DNA of 64,000 bases from Porpolomopsis calyptriformis (Eukaryota; Basidiomycota; Agaricomycetes; Agaricales; Hygrophoraceae). The stretch spans positions 2,399,098-2,463,097 of the forward strand of contig OX621164.1 of the NCBI GenBank assembly GCA_951640195.1, in the 5' to 3' direction. The translations under genes and the position numbers were made by a program. Shown here in pieces: positions 44,070-54,999 of the stretch. The notes below the pieces were generated by a model that made no database searches, had not been told where the DNA came from, and saw only the letters and a program-made list of their open reading frames with translations. Each line of letters starts with the position of its first letter. The first letter of the stretch is position 1.

Positions 44070-45064
44070 CTGTATAGACTGACTGACAACCATCAGCCTT
44101 ACAGACCACCGCCAAATAGACCAAGTGGTTCTGGAAGTAAACTGACGCCGCAGGTACCAGCACATAATAGGAACCAGACTATCAGGACCGAGGTTCCAAG
44201 GGGGTTCTCTGGGCCTAACATGACACAATCTAGGGTTGACAAGTGTTCTAAAAGGGCAGTTGGATTCAAGATGGAACCACAGTATGTAGACAAGTAAGTC
44301 AAAACTAGAGTAGTCTACTATAAAATGTGTATGTTATATATGCATAGTAAATAAAGGGATTTTATGAAGGACTAAGAGGAACAAACATCTAAGGGTTGTA
44401 AGGACCTTGTATGTAAGGGGAAGTCATCTACAATATAGCCTTCAAAGGGGACTCTAACAGAATGTATGGGATGAAAAGTAGAAAGGGAAGAAAGGGACCA
44501 TTATGGATGGTCCGAATGGTGGAGTGGCTCAGAGTGCGCAAGTTGAGTGCACTCGGATGGCGCACGGCTTTAGGATTCCAACAAACCAATTTCAGAATGA
44601 ATCTGATCAGTAGATCCTGAGTTATCTTTGGTTTAGTGCGCAGGACGAGTATGCTCGGATCGTGCAAGATAATATGACATCATCCAAAGGTGCGCAGGAT
44701 GAGTACACTTGGATCGCACAAGATAATATGACATCATCCAAAGGTGCGCGAAATGAGTGTGTTCAGATGGCGCATGGTATCAGGTTCAAGATTTCTGACA
44801 CAGACAGGATCGTCTGGTGTAAAATGCTACGCGTGTGGCAAATTTGGCCACTATGTGACTGATCTGAAATGTCCCAATTTTGGGAAGCCCCGAATGGCAG
44901 CTATCCAAGAGGGGGAGGATGCATTCAAAATAGTAGCAGAAGACACTATCAATAAGAACAACCAAGAGGCAGATGAGCCTCAAAACAACTACAGAATCAT
45001 AGTTGAGGAAGAGGAGGATGATCCTTTACAAGGATCACAGTATACATCACAAGGTGAAGAGTAG
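44070..45064 (+). pseudogene. E3 gag, nucleocapsid part
   Basis: Resumes after the LTR with a proline-rich stretch (HQPYRPPPNRPSGSGSK) and contains a zinc knuckle KCYACGKFGHYVTDLKC near 44820-44870. Its spacing is CX2CX4HX5C, one residue longer than usual. An acidic tail (VEEEEDDPLQGSQ) follows to a TAG at 45062. Several frame breaks lie at 44300-44740. Two to three 54-bp direct repeats (44690-44760) encode AQDNMTSSKGA units. Confidence 0.75.
44640..44775 (+). repeat. 54-bp direct repeats in E3 gag
   Basis: The sequence around GATAATATGACATCATCCAA is repeated with 54-bp spacing (44669, 44723), with flanking GTGCGC and GAGTACAC motifs. It gives an 18-residue protein repeat (IAQDNMTSSKGA..). 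Confidence 0.8.
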
Positions 45065-45181
45065 CACCTCCAAGAATATGATGAGTATGAGGAGTACTTA
45101 CAAGAGGAAGATGACAATAACATCGTCAATGAACAGATATGTTCAATCCGAGAAACGAGTAACCCTACTCATAAATTTATA

Positions 45182-45697
45182 GTGTCTATAAACAACAAAC
45201 AAGTGTTCAAAGAGGACACTCAACCCAAATCATGGGTTCATAAGTCCAGCAGACAGCAGGACCACCCAGCAAAGCTAAGCACGAAAGTAAGGCCTTTAGT
45301 GGCCCGCATGGAATTAAATGGCCTTGTAGCCATTGTAATGTTCGATACAGGCAGTACCTCTGATGCCATTAGCCCAGAATTTGCGAGAGTTGCAAATTTG
45401 AAAATATATCAGTTGAAGGACCCTGTTCCGATCCAACTAGGATGCCACAGTAGCAGATCGCGGATTAACTATAGTACTTACTGTCCCATGCGGTATGAAA
45501 GTATCGCAAAGAAATACTACTCCGATATCATAAATATCAACAGATTTGATGCTATAATTGGCATCAGGTTCATGCGTGAATTCGAAATTACACTAGAGCC
45601 TAGCATGAAACAGATAATGGTCTGCAGAGTAGCTGCTCCCGCTCTAACTAAAGGGGAGGAAAATGATGAAATCATGTGCAGACAATTGCTGCAATGA
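45182..45697 (+). pseudogene. E3 protease region
   Basis: Retropepsin-like domain with the active-site motif VMFDTGSTSDAIS near 45340-45375 and a flap-side FDAIIGIRFMREFEITLEP near 45545-45600. The 171-codon frame ends at TGA 45695-45697. It is continuous with gag upstream in the same reading direction. Confidence 0.85.
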
Positions 45698-45757
45698 ACT
45701 GAACAAAGGTCTACTGAATGACTAGCAGACACAGAACCAAAAGGTTCTGCAGGGAAG

Positions 45758-46651
45758 ATGTCCGGACAGGACGTCATAGAAACTGACAAACCAAAAGAGT
45801 TTGTCAAGGAGTTTTCAAGAAAAAGGTGTTCAGACGTGAACACAAAGAAAATAAAAGAGAGTACCCCTACTGTGTCTAATGAAAAGATGCTACTGAGTGT
45901 AGCTCAAATTGTTCAACTGAACGAAAGGACTGAAACATCCCTAACACATGAGGACAGACCTTGCCTTCGAGCCAAATGGATTGAAGCGTGCCAAGATATT
46001 ATGCACGGAGTACCCGAGGAATTGCCTCCGGTATGTGGTGTTAATCACCACATACCCCTTATCGACAAGGATAAGAAGTACAATTACTACCTTCCAAGAT
46101 GTCCAGACTCACTAAAGCCTCAGCTTATGGTGAAGATCACGCGGTATACATGCACCAGATGGTGGGAATCGGTGCAAACCAATCAAGCAGCTCTGATACT
46201 GTGCATTCCAAAAAAGAATGGCACTCTACGGACACCAATTGATTGTTGTAAACGCAACAACAATACTTTAAAGGACATTACGCCCTTTCCAGACCAAGAC
46301 TAGATCAGATATGATGTGGCCAGTGGAACAATAAGGTCAAAAATTGACTTATCAGATGCTTATAAGCAGGTACAGACAGTACCTGAAGATGTGTATAAAA
46401 GCGCGTTTGCAACTATATATGGCACCTACGTGAGCCATACAATGCAGATAGGAGACTGCAATGCACCTACTACATTCCAGCAGGTAATGACAATGATCTT
46501 TTAAGATTTCATTGGCATATTCATGCATGCATATCTTGATGATCTATTCGTCTATAGTGCTTCCATCTCAGAGCACGAAAAACACTTGGGCCTCGTGTTT
46601 GGTAAACTACGAGAATACAAGTTCTACCTCCAAGAGGAGAAGTGCGAACTG
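45758..46651 (+). pseudogene. E3 reverse transcriptase, truncated
   Basis: A hydrophilic tether (45758-46000) precedes RT motifs: ALILCIPKKNGTLRTPIDCCKRNNNT (46190-46265), KIDLSDAYKQVQTVPED (46335-46390), MQIGDCNAPTTFQQVM (46440-46490) and the catalytic YLDDLFVYS (46530-46556). TAG near 46301 and TAA near 46502 interrupt it. Coding ends at EEKCEL, where the family-3 LTR begins (46652). RNase H and integrase are absent. Confidence 0.88.
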
Positions 46652-47616
46652 TGTCATGATCCCAAACTGACTTGGTATCAAACCTAACCAAAGATCATGT
46701 ATTCAGCAAGAAGCATCCAATAGCCCTGATACCCTTTATCTTATCTTATCTTATCTTATCTTAGATAAGATATCACTGTCCCTCACATATTATCTTATCT
46801 CAGATAAGATACACTACTATCTTTACCTATGCTATCTTATCATGGACAATAGCATTCCTCCCCATTGTTCTCTGAGTCAGAATGACTCATATCCCATTTC
46901 TCTATTGTTCTGTCATCACTCCATTGTTCTCTGAGTCACTGTGACTCATATTAATCTACTCCATTGTTCTCCTCATTGTCTGACTCATGGTGAGTCACAA
47001 TTCAAACTCCTCATTGTTTTTTTATCCATTGTTCTTATTTGCCATTGTTCTCAAACATATATAAAGGGCCCCCTTTTGACCAGTGAGGAGTTCAGTTCAC
47101 ATTCAGTTCACTTTTCACCACTTTATCCCCCCCTCCCCCTCTTCCCTTGAACTCACCCCTAGTACTCAGTACCTAGTGCTATCCCTTATTGATACTACTT
47201 GTCTGTAGTCAATACATCCAATCCAGTCTAGTCTCTTAAAGCTATATCTTGTGTGATTTCACCTAAGCTCTCTTAAGTGAAGAATTAACTTAGGAATCAC
47301 CCCTTGACGTTTTCTGTAAGTTGAAGATAGCCATTGTGGACTATCTTATCTTACTTCAGCCCTGCTTATTCATCACATTCTCTAAGTCTCAGTCCTTATT
47401 GGAGAGACCTCACTGTGATACGTATTCTTCTAAGTCAGCTGTTGACTTCATTCTTGCTCTCCTAGTCAATACTATCCATTGAGTTTGGATAGCCTGCTCA
47501 TCTGTACATCCTAGCCAAGGATTACTCAAGCTCCATCAAAGGAGGAAGTGACCATTACTCAATCAATCCACATCTCCCCCGAACAACTAGGACTTACTTG
47601 ATTGACGTATAACTCC
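46652..47616 (+). repeat. LTR family 3, copy A, 3' end cut by E2
   Basis: Starts TGTCATGATCCC and matches copy B (52248-53672) in inverse orientation. It has a TTATC run with GATA-type palindromes (46735-46815), three inverted TGAGTCA/TGACTCA pairs (46873-46997), repeated CCATTGTTCT motifs and a TATATAAA box at 47058-47065 followed by GGGCCCCC. The last 50 or so bases present in copy B are missing because the E2 LTR starts at 47617. Confidence 0.88.
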
Positions 47617-47963
47617 TGTCAGAGATATATTTTTTCTTTTTTCTTTTTCCTTTGTTTGTCTATTCCTATTTACATCAGACAGTTTACATCAATAACCGCT
47701 TAGTAATAGAAGGTGACCAAGCCATATCTATATTTAGTCTACCATCACTCTCCTTATCTACATGACTCATCCATAGTCATTATGACTCACACGTAGTCAG
47801 TATGACTCATACTTAGCTAGTATATAAAGCTAGCAGTAGATAGACTTAGGATAAGTCTGTTTCTTTCATTAACACCCCAATAAGTAGTCTTCCAACCCTT
47901 TAAAACCCTACACCCAGAGCCTGAAGTAAAACCTTGCGATCAACCCTAGACTGCCGTCTAACA
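47617..47963 (+). repeat. 5' LTR of E2 (LTR family 2)
   Basis: A 347-bp unit, TGTCAGAG to GTCTAACA. Three TGACTCA sites sit at exact 20-bp spacing (47763, 47783, 47803), followed by TATATAAA at 47821-47828 and the predicted start region AAGTCTGTTTCT at 47853-47864. Confidence 0.92.
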
Positions 47964-47977
47964 AGAAACAGACTTCC
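47964..47977 (+). promoter_or_regulatory. Primer-binding site of E2, self-priming type
   Basis: AGAAACAGACTT directly after the LTR is the exact complement of AAGTCTGTTTCT at 47853-47864 in the same LTR. Where it differs from E1, the LTR partner differs in step. Confidence 0.75.
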
Positions 47978-48512
47978 TTCTTGCTCACTCCAAACTATAC
48001 AACCTCTACTCTGTCTGGCCAGCACTGAAGGTCTTCACCCACCAGATCAATTTCACCACCCAGACATCAATATCGATTAGGCTTGCTCTCTCCCCTTGTA
48101 TTCCCGTCAAGCCCCCCAATATCCAACTACCACCATTCCACCAATGGTTTTGACTTGTTCATCATCTACTATCCCTCACCCTGCTATCCCTCTCTCCCAG
48201 GAAGGCTCTCTCCCTCCTGTCCCAGCTCCCTTCCATGATGAGACGGTTGACCCTACCCAAGAAGAAGAACAAGAACAAGAACAAGTGGGTCCCTCTCACT
48301 CAAAAGGGAAAGGTCGAGCTGAGGACAATGATGAGGATGAAGAAGAAGATCCACATGTATCCTTTGAAACCATGAAGCAGGACTACCAACAATTGCTGCA
48401 GGTCCAACAGGACCAAGCACAAGCGAGTCATAGAATCGAACAACAACTTCAAGTATTAATGGCCAACCTCATAGGCCCCCAACCCCCTGCCCCTCTTGGG
48501 CCATTTCCCCAA

Positions 48513-48913
48513 TGTTATAAACCGGTTGTTCGGAACGCGTTTTACTTCGGGTGTTCTGTCCCAAGAGATATAGGGTATGGTTGCAAGTCCTTGTTATGAG
48601 TAGGCTAACAAGGAATTAGACTTAAAGTCTGATACGTACAAGAGGTACTCTTTATATACTGACTACTTATCTGTGTGAGTCAGTGCGATATAACATGAGG
48701 TAGAGATAAGAATGAGTCATTGTGATCGATGACAAATCATAAGGGGTTGAAACATAATGGAAATGAAGTATGTCCGCATATAGGTAGAGTAATGGGGAAT
48801 CCTGGAGGAAGGCAATGGGGAATCCCGGAGAAAGATGGTGGGGAATCCCAAGATAAGATACAGGTTTGCATGTGATAAGATAAGAGAAAGAAAAGAAAAT
48901 TATGACCGTGACA
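48513..48913 (-). repeat. Solo LTR, family 1, in E2 gag
   Basis: A 401-bp copy of the E1 LTR in minus orientation. It is flanked by perfect duplications CCCAA (48508-48512, 48914-48918). It splits the E2 gag frame, so it is younger than E2. Confidence 0.95.
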
Positions 48914-49958
48914 CCCAACCCTTCCAAGCACCCCCAGTATTCCCTAAACCTGTCCCTGCCCCTGCCCCTGCCCCTGCCCCTGCCCCTGCCCCTGTCCCTG
49001 CCAAGATCAAGATGAACCCTCCTGATGAATTCTCTGGTGATCCCACCAAGCTTCGCAATTTCCTGCGTCAAGTGAAGCTGAACAATTTAGGATGACAAGG
49101 AATCTCAGAGGCCGACAAGATTATCTACGCCTTGTCATATATGATTGGAGGAAATGCAGAACCATGGGCTGAGCGTCAAGTAGATGCTTACACAACATTG
49201 AACTGGGTTGGTGCCGATTGGGCTGTCTTTGAACAAGCCCTTGCCTGAGACTTTGGAGACTTGGACCCCAAGTCAACTGCTCAACTGAAGATCAAGGACG
49301 TCAAGCAGTTCAACAAGAGCGCAGAGGAGTACAACATCAATTTCAATCAATGGGCCCATGATACTGGATACGGACAAGAAGCTTTGACGACTTTATATAA
49401 AGACAGACTCAACCCCTCCCTTTTGTGACAGATCTACCTTTCAGATCGTCAACCAACCACCCTCTTTGAATGGCAGTCTCATGCTGCTGAACTTGACAGG
49501 TGACATCGAGAATTTCTGGCTAGAATGTCTTCTAAGCCCCAGACTTGCAACACTTGCATCACCAACACCCCCTACTGACAAGGACCACTTGCTGGTCCCT
49601 CCACCTATTCCAACCCTGCTGCCCCCAGAATCAAACAAGAAGAGAAGCCTGCTTCACTAGGAGGAATTCCCAAAGGAGTATGTTTCAACTGTGGATGATT
49701 TGGCCACTTTGCCAGTTCTTGTCCCAATACTCCTAGGATGAGTACTTCTGGTTCTGGAAGCCGCTCCTTTGCCCCAGCAGTAAGAGGTCATGGAGGAAAG
49801 AAACCTGGTCGAGGAAGAAATGTTCGAGTTCTGGAGACCTCAGCCTCGATTGAGGAGGTCAACTCCAATGAAGATTCTCATCAAGATTTCAAGAAGTGTG
49901 GTATTGTCAACTGGGAGCCTAAGAGGAAAGAAGAGCTGAAGAGAGCTTTGGAGAAACA

Positions 49959-49965
49959 GGGTTTT
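49959..49965 (+). promoter_or_regulatory. -1 frameshift heptamer GGGTTTT in E2
   Basis: The gag frame reads CAG GGT TTT TGA. Slipping back one base on G-GGT-TTT leads into TTG AAC AGT CCA, the protease frame that is open from 49965. Identical in position and sequence to the E1 site. Confidence 0.65.
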
Positions 49966-52247
49966 TGAACAGTCCAGACAATAGCTCATGCATTGCGGAC
50001 TCCTTTTCTATGTGTACTACTACCCCTATGCAATCTATTTCTCAAATTCTTGGTGCACTTGATTCAAGCGAAGAAGCTTTAACCATACCCCTTTGGTTGG
50101 AAACTACAGACACTAGTAGACGAATTGCTGCTAGTGCATTGATAGACTCTGGTGCCTCTGGATGCTTTATAAACTGGAACTTCATGCAGGAGTGCGATAT
50201 CCCTTTTTATCGATTGGAAGGACCAATCCCCATGCGGAACGCAGATGGGACAGACAACCGAGGAGGTCCCATCGAATATGCTGTAGACCTGTAGATGGAG
50301 ACGCCGGATTTTCCTAGGGAACGAACCCATTTGGAAGTGACGAATTTAGGAGATATGATACAGGTTATCCTCGGCTACCCATGGCTCAAACGTAATGATC
50401 CCCTAGTTGACCGGAAGGCTGGAATACTGACTTCACGTCAGACTGTGGCCCCAACCAAGACTTCGCAGGCTGGAGTGATAGTGTCATGAGTAGGCTCTAC
50501 ATTAAATGGCAACTCCTATGCCAAGATTATCAGATTGGTCTCACTAGGAGACCATGCAAGACCCACTACTGTGGAGGAAGATATGAAGAAGTATGTGCCA
50601 AAGAAATACTGGAGGCACTGGAAGGTGTTTATGAAGACTACCTTTGATGAACTTCCCCCACGACAACCAGAATTTGACCATGCAATTGATCTTGAACCTA
50701 CCTTTAGACCCAAGATCGGAAAGGTGTACAAACTCACTGAGTATGAACAAGGAAAGCTGAATGAATTCCTGGAGGAACAACTTGCAAGCGGATGAATACA
50801 ACGATCAAACTCCAAACAAGCTGCCTCGTTCTTCTTTGCTCCCAAAGGTGAAGAAGTTAATGCCCAAGGAGAAGATGCTGGACTACGTCCAATCCAAGAC
50901 TATCGCTATCTGAATGCTCACACAATCCCAGACGCCTATCCCTTACCTCTCATCTCTGAGATTATTCAACAGACCAAGTTATCAGAAGCGGAACTGTTCA
51001 CAGTCATGGATATCCGATGGGGCTTTAACAATATTCGTATCAAAGAAGGAGACGAATGGAAAGGAGCCTTCAACACTCAACGAGGGCTGTTCGAACCCAC
51101 TGTCATGTTCTTTGGAATGCGAAACTCGCCTGCCTCCTTTCAATGAATGATCGACGTTCTCTTCAAAGAGGTTATCGATTCCAAACAGGTCCACATCTAT
51201 ATTGAGGATATCTTGATCATGGGAAAGGACCTTACTGAACTCACCTATTGGATGGAACGAACTCTAGAGATCATGGAGAAGAACCAACTGTCCTGAAAAC
51301 CTGTCAAGTTCCAGTTCGAGAAAAAGGAAGTGATTTATCTGGGGATGATGATCTCCAAAGGTCACATTGCTATTAACCCCAAGAAGGTTGAGGCGATCAG
51401 AACCTGGCCTATCCCCCAGAAGAAACGAGACCTTCAATCCTTCCTTGGCACTGCCAACTTTTGGTGAAGGTTTATCAAGGATTACTCCCTGATTGCTCGT
51501 CCTCTCAATGAGCTCCTACAAAAGGATCAAGAATGGATTTGGACCCCTAGGCAACAATGTGCCTTTGATACCCTCAAGAATGCGCTTACCTCTGCTCCTG
51601 TTTTGAGAACCCCAAAGCCAGACCTTCCTTACCTTCTGGAGATGGATGCCTCTGGTGTTGCCTTGGGTGCAGTCTTGACCCAGAAAGAGAATGACGAAGA
51701 AGATTGGCATCCCATTGGCTTCTACTCCAAGACCCTCCTCCCAGCTGAATGGAATTACCCCACCTATGACTAAGAGCTTTTGGCCATTATATCTGCCTTG
51801 AATGAATGGAAATACCTCCTACAAGGGACACAGCAGCCCATTATGATCAAGACTGATAATCAGTCCCTCCAATACTTCATGACCAGTCATCAACTCTCTA
51901 GATGCCAGGCTAGATGGTCTGAATTTTTAGCTTGCTTTTGGTTCAGAATCAGCTACCAGCCTATGATCAAGAATAAGGCTGATAGACTCTCCAAGCATCC
52001 AGATCATTACCCGGAGTCTTATGAGGAGGTGGAGGACAAGGTCCTTCTGCCAAAAGAACTTTTTGTCAATGCGCTTTTCATTAATGCGATCATCAGTTTA
52101 TCATCCCCCAACTTTTTATCCAAGCTTTGCTTTTATTCCCCCCTACCCCTTGAGATCATGGCCAAAATTGAAGATCCCTCTTCCGGATACACCCACGTAG
52201 ATGGCATTGTGCGCGATACTGGAGATCATATAGTTGTGCCAAAGGAT
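49965..52247 (+). pseudogene. pol: E2 protease, reverse transcriptase and RNase H
   Basis: Protease motif ALIDSGASGCFINWNF (50130-50180). RT begins near 50540. It shows FTVMDIRWGFNNIRI (51000-51045), FFGMRNSPASF (51110-51140) and, at the catalytic box, HIYIEDILIMG (51190-51220). The first aspartate of the E1-type YIDD is glutamate here, which should cripple the polymerase. RNase H has LLEMDASGVALGAVL (51640-51680), ELLAIISALNEW and IKTDNQSLQYF. Interruptions include TAG 50293, TGA near 50488, 50793, 51145, 51295 and 51465, and TAA near 51771. The tether ends at VVPKDV, where LTR 3 copy B is inserted. Confidence 0.92.
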
Positions 52248-53672
52248 GTTATCAGGTGAAATATAAATACTTCACTTCTAGAACTACTGGAGTTATACAT
52301 TAATCAAGTAAGTCCTAGTTGTTTGGAGGAGATGTGGATTGATTGGGTAATGATCACTTCCTCCTTTGATGGGGCTTGAGCAATCCTTGGCTAGGATGTA
52401 CAGATGAACAGGCTATCCAAACTCAATGGATAGTATTAACTGGGAGAACAAGAATGAAGTCAACAGCTGACTTAGAAGAATACGTATCACAGTGAGGTCT
52501 CTCCAATAAGGACTGAGACTTAGAGAATGTGATGAATAAGCAGGGGCTGAAGTAAGATAAGATAGTCCACAATGGCTATCTTCAACTTACAGAAAACGTC
52601 AAGGGGTGATTCCTAAGTTGGTTCTTAACATAAGAGGGCTTAGGTGAAATCACACAGGGTATAAGCTTAATAGACTAAACTAGATTGGATGTATTGACTA
52701 TAGACAAGTAGTATCAATAAGAGGTAGTACTAGGTACTGAGTACTAGGGGTGAGTTCAAGGGAAAGGGGGAAGAGTAGACTAGGGGGAGGGGAGTGGGGT
52801 AAAAGTGGGTTAAAAGTGAACTGAACTCCTCACTGGTGAAAAGGGGGCCCTTTATATATGTTTGAGAACAATGGGCAATGAGAACAATAGGAAATAAGAA
52901 CAATGGATAAAAGAACAATGAGGAGTTTGAATTGTGACTCACTATGAGTCAGACAATGAGGAGAACAATGGAGGAGATTAATATGAGTCATAGTGACTCA
53001 GAGAACAATGGAGTGATGACAGAACAATAGAGAAATGGGATATGAGTCATTCTGACTCAGAGAACAATGGGGAAGAATGCTATTGTCCATGATAAGATAG
53101 CATAGGTGTTACGATGAGTCTCTTTTTTGGTTATTATTTCCTTTCTGTGTGCCAGTTCTCTTTACTATCATTTTCGATGCTGCGATTGTCACGCTGTCAC
53201 AACGTGACCGTTACCCGACCGGTCGAGTCATGGTCACAAGTGTGACGTTTGTCACTCCTTCTTATCTTTCTTATCTTATCTTTTACACTTAATCATTGCT
53301 TACACAATTGTTCCATGGATTGATTACATAATCACATTTTCGGACTCAGCTAGGGTAAATATAGGCAGCTCGGAATTGCTTGTACTTCTCTAGGTTGAAC
53401 CACAACTTGGACTTGCCAACTTCTTGTTTGCATCAGCTAAGACCCACATTGGACCTCCCAGAGTGAAGACCTGAGTCCTGCTTCGCACCTAACAATAGGT
53501 AAAGATAGTAGTGTATCTTATCTGAGATAAGATAATGTGTGAGGGACAGTGATATCTTATCTAAGATAAGATAAGATAAGATAAGACAAAGGATATTTGA
53601 GCTATAGATGCTACTTGCTGAATGCATGATCTTTGGTTAAGTTTGATACCAAATCAGTTTGGGATCATGACA
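52248..53672 (-). repeat. LTR family 3, copy B, inverted, in E2 pol
   Basis: The reverse complement of copy A over its whole length, with a complete 3' end (minus strand TGTCATGATCCC to GATAACA). It separates E2 RNase H/tether from integrase. Length is increased by the nested LTR at 53107-53495. No convincing 5-bp duplication is seen. The E2 frame resumes at GTATCTTTGCGC just to the right. Confidence 0.9.
53107..53495 (+). repeat. Solo LTR family 4, nested in LTR 3 copy B
   Basis: A 389-bp insertion, TGTTACG to CCTAACA, with perfect duplications ATAGG (53102-53106, 53496-53500). It is absent from copy A. It contains closely spaced TGTCAC/GTGAC motifs (53185-53270) and TAAATATAGG near 53355, a weak plus-strand TATA candidate. 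Confidence 0.92.
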
Positions 53673-54970
53673 ATGTATCTTTGCGCATGGAAATTATTCA
53701 ATTGACCCACGACACACCCACTGGTGGCCATCCCGGTATTGAGAAGACAAAGGAACTGCTCCTCCGTAATTACACATGGGAAGGTGCCCCACAAGATATC
53801 ACCAATTATGTGAAGTCCTGCCTTGCTTGTCAACAGACCAAGGTTTATCCACAGAAACCTACTGGACTTCTCCAACCGTTACCCCCTCCTACTAAACTGT
53901 GGCAACAGATCACTGCTGATCTAATCATGGAACTCCCTAATTCAAAAGGATTTGATGCTTTTCTAGTTGTGGTGGACAGATTCACCAAACAGGCTCACTT
54001 CATCCCAACAACTGGAAACCTATCTGCTAAAGGAACTGCTGCGCTGTTTCAAGAACATGTCTGGAAGCACCATGGATGGCCAGAGAAGATCATTACTGAT
54101 CGAGGAACCCAATTCTCATCGAAATTCGCTACGTCATTGAATGAACTCCTAGGAACCACTTCTGGGCTTTCTACCACCTATCACCCCCAAACAGATGGAC
54201 AAACCGAATGAACCAATCAAGAGTTAGAGCAGTACATACGGCTCTACACTAACTTCATGCAAGATGATTGGAAAGATTGGTTAGCTCCAGTGGAGTTCGC
54301 TTATAACAACCAAGAACATTCCTCCACTCACCAATCCCCCTTCTGGCTTGAATATAGTCGACACCCTCACACCCCCTTATCAGTTCCAACCCAAACCTCA
54401 AATCCCGATGCCAATGAGTTTTACGTGCAACTTACTAGAGCTAGAGAGAACACTGAAGAATCTCTTCAAAAGACCGCTAATTCAATGAAGCTCTATGCCG
54501 ATCGAAAACGTCAAAAGGAACCCACATTTTACAAAGGACAAAGGGTCTGGCTTGATGCCAAGAATTTGAAAACTGGCTGGCCAGCAAAGAAACTGGATGT
54601 CCGCCAGCTCGGACCTTTTATAATTCTAAAACAAGTATCGCCTGTGGCTTACCAACTAAAGCTGCCACTGTCATGGAGGATTCATCCTGTGTTTCACGTT
54701 TCGCTACTCAAGGCTCTAGAGGAGAATCTTGATCTCCACCCCCCAATCGAAGAAGATGACAATCTCCGACCACCTCTGGATGTGATCGAAGGAGAGCCCA
54801 AGTATAAAGTGGAATGTATCTTGAATCACACCCCAGGAAAATGAAATCGACAATACTTAATCAAGTGGAAAGGCTACCCAATAGAGGCAGCCACCTGGGA
54901 ACCACGATAGAACCTCAAGCACGCAAAAGACATCTTGATGAATTATGAAAACTCTATTCAAGCGGCGACT
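53673..54970 (+). pseudogene. E2 integrase and chromodomain
   Basis: HHCC zinc domain (LTHDTPTGGHPG..SCLACQQ, 53695-53840). The catalytic core has ADLIMELP (first Asp), IITDRG (second Asp) and TDGQTE (Glu), about 53910-54210. A TGA follows directly after this Glu (54209-54211). The GPY-type tail (LGPFIILKQV..HPVFHVSLL) runs 54610-54710. A chromodomain (PKYKVECILNHTPGK, then QYLIKWKGYPIEAATWEP) spans 54800-54905, interrupted by TGA 54842-54844 and TAG near 54908. Chromodomains of chromoviruses direct insertion to marked chromatin. This part is the full-length guide for the deletion in E1. Confidence 0.93.
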
Positions 54971-54999
54971 TAACTTTCTTTCATGAATACTACTGACAT

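Larger units (their letters stand above)
40721..46651 (+). mobile_element. E3: Ty3/gypsy element, 3' part lost
   Basis: Plus-strand element with a long gag, zinc knuckle, protease and RT, broken off inside the RT by LTR family 3 at 46652. It is interrupted at 42885-44069 by an inverted family-6 LTR. It is a third gypsy lineage here: its RT box is YLDDLFVY, its protease is MFDTGSTSDAI and it has an extended N-terminal gag. No 5' LTR was recognised. Confidence 0.85.
48144..49968 (+). pseudogene. gag: E2 gag, split by a solo LTR
   Basis: The N-terminal part (first ATG 48144) is Gln/Glu-rich (EEEQEQEQVGPSHSKGKGRAEDND), followed by a coiled-coil-like QQLLQVQQDQAQASHRIEQQLQVLM. It is cut at 48512 by a solo LTR. 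The capsid part continues at 48914 with a repeated PAPAPAPAP tract, DEFSGDPTKLRNFLRQVKLN and GGNAEPWAERQV. The zinc knuckle near 49685-49730 reads CFNCG-stop-FGHFASSC, its fifth position lost to TGA (49696-49698). Other TGAs are at 49093, 49246 and 49426. The frame ends at TGA 49966-49968. Confidence 0.87.

Noticed and set aside
44510..44600. tRNA-like stretch (GGTGGAGTGGCTCAG...)
   Set aside because: No cloverleaf could be built, and it lies within the E3 gag coding sequence.
48880..48940. Second LTR that would make a full family-1 element in E2
   Set aside because: Only one LTR copy is present and its CCCAA duplications sit directly at both ends, so it is a solo LTR.
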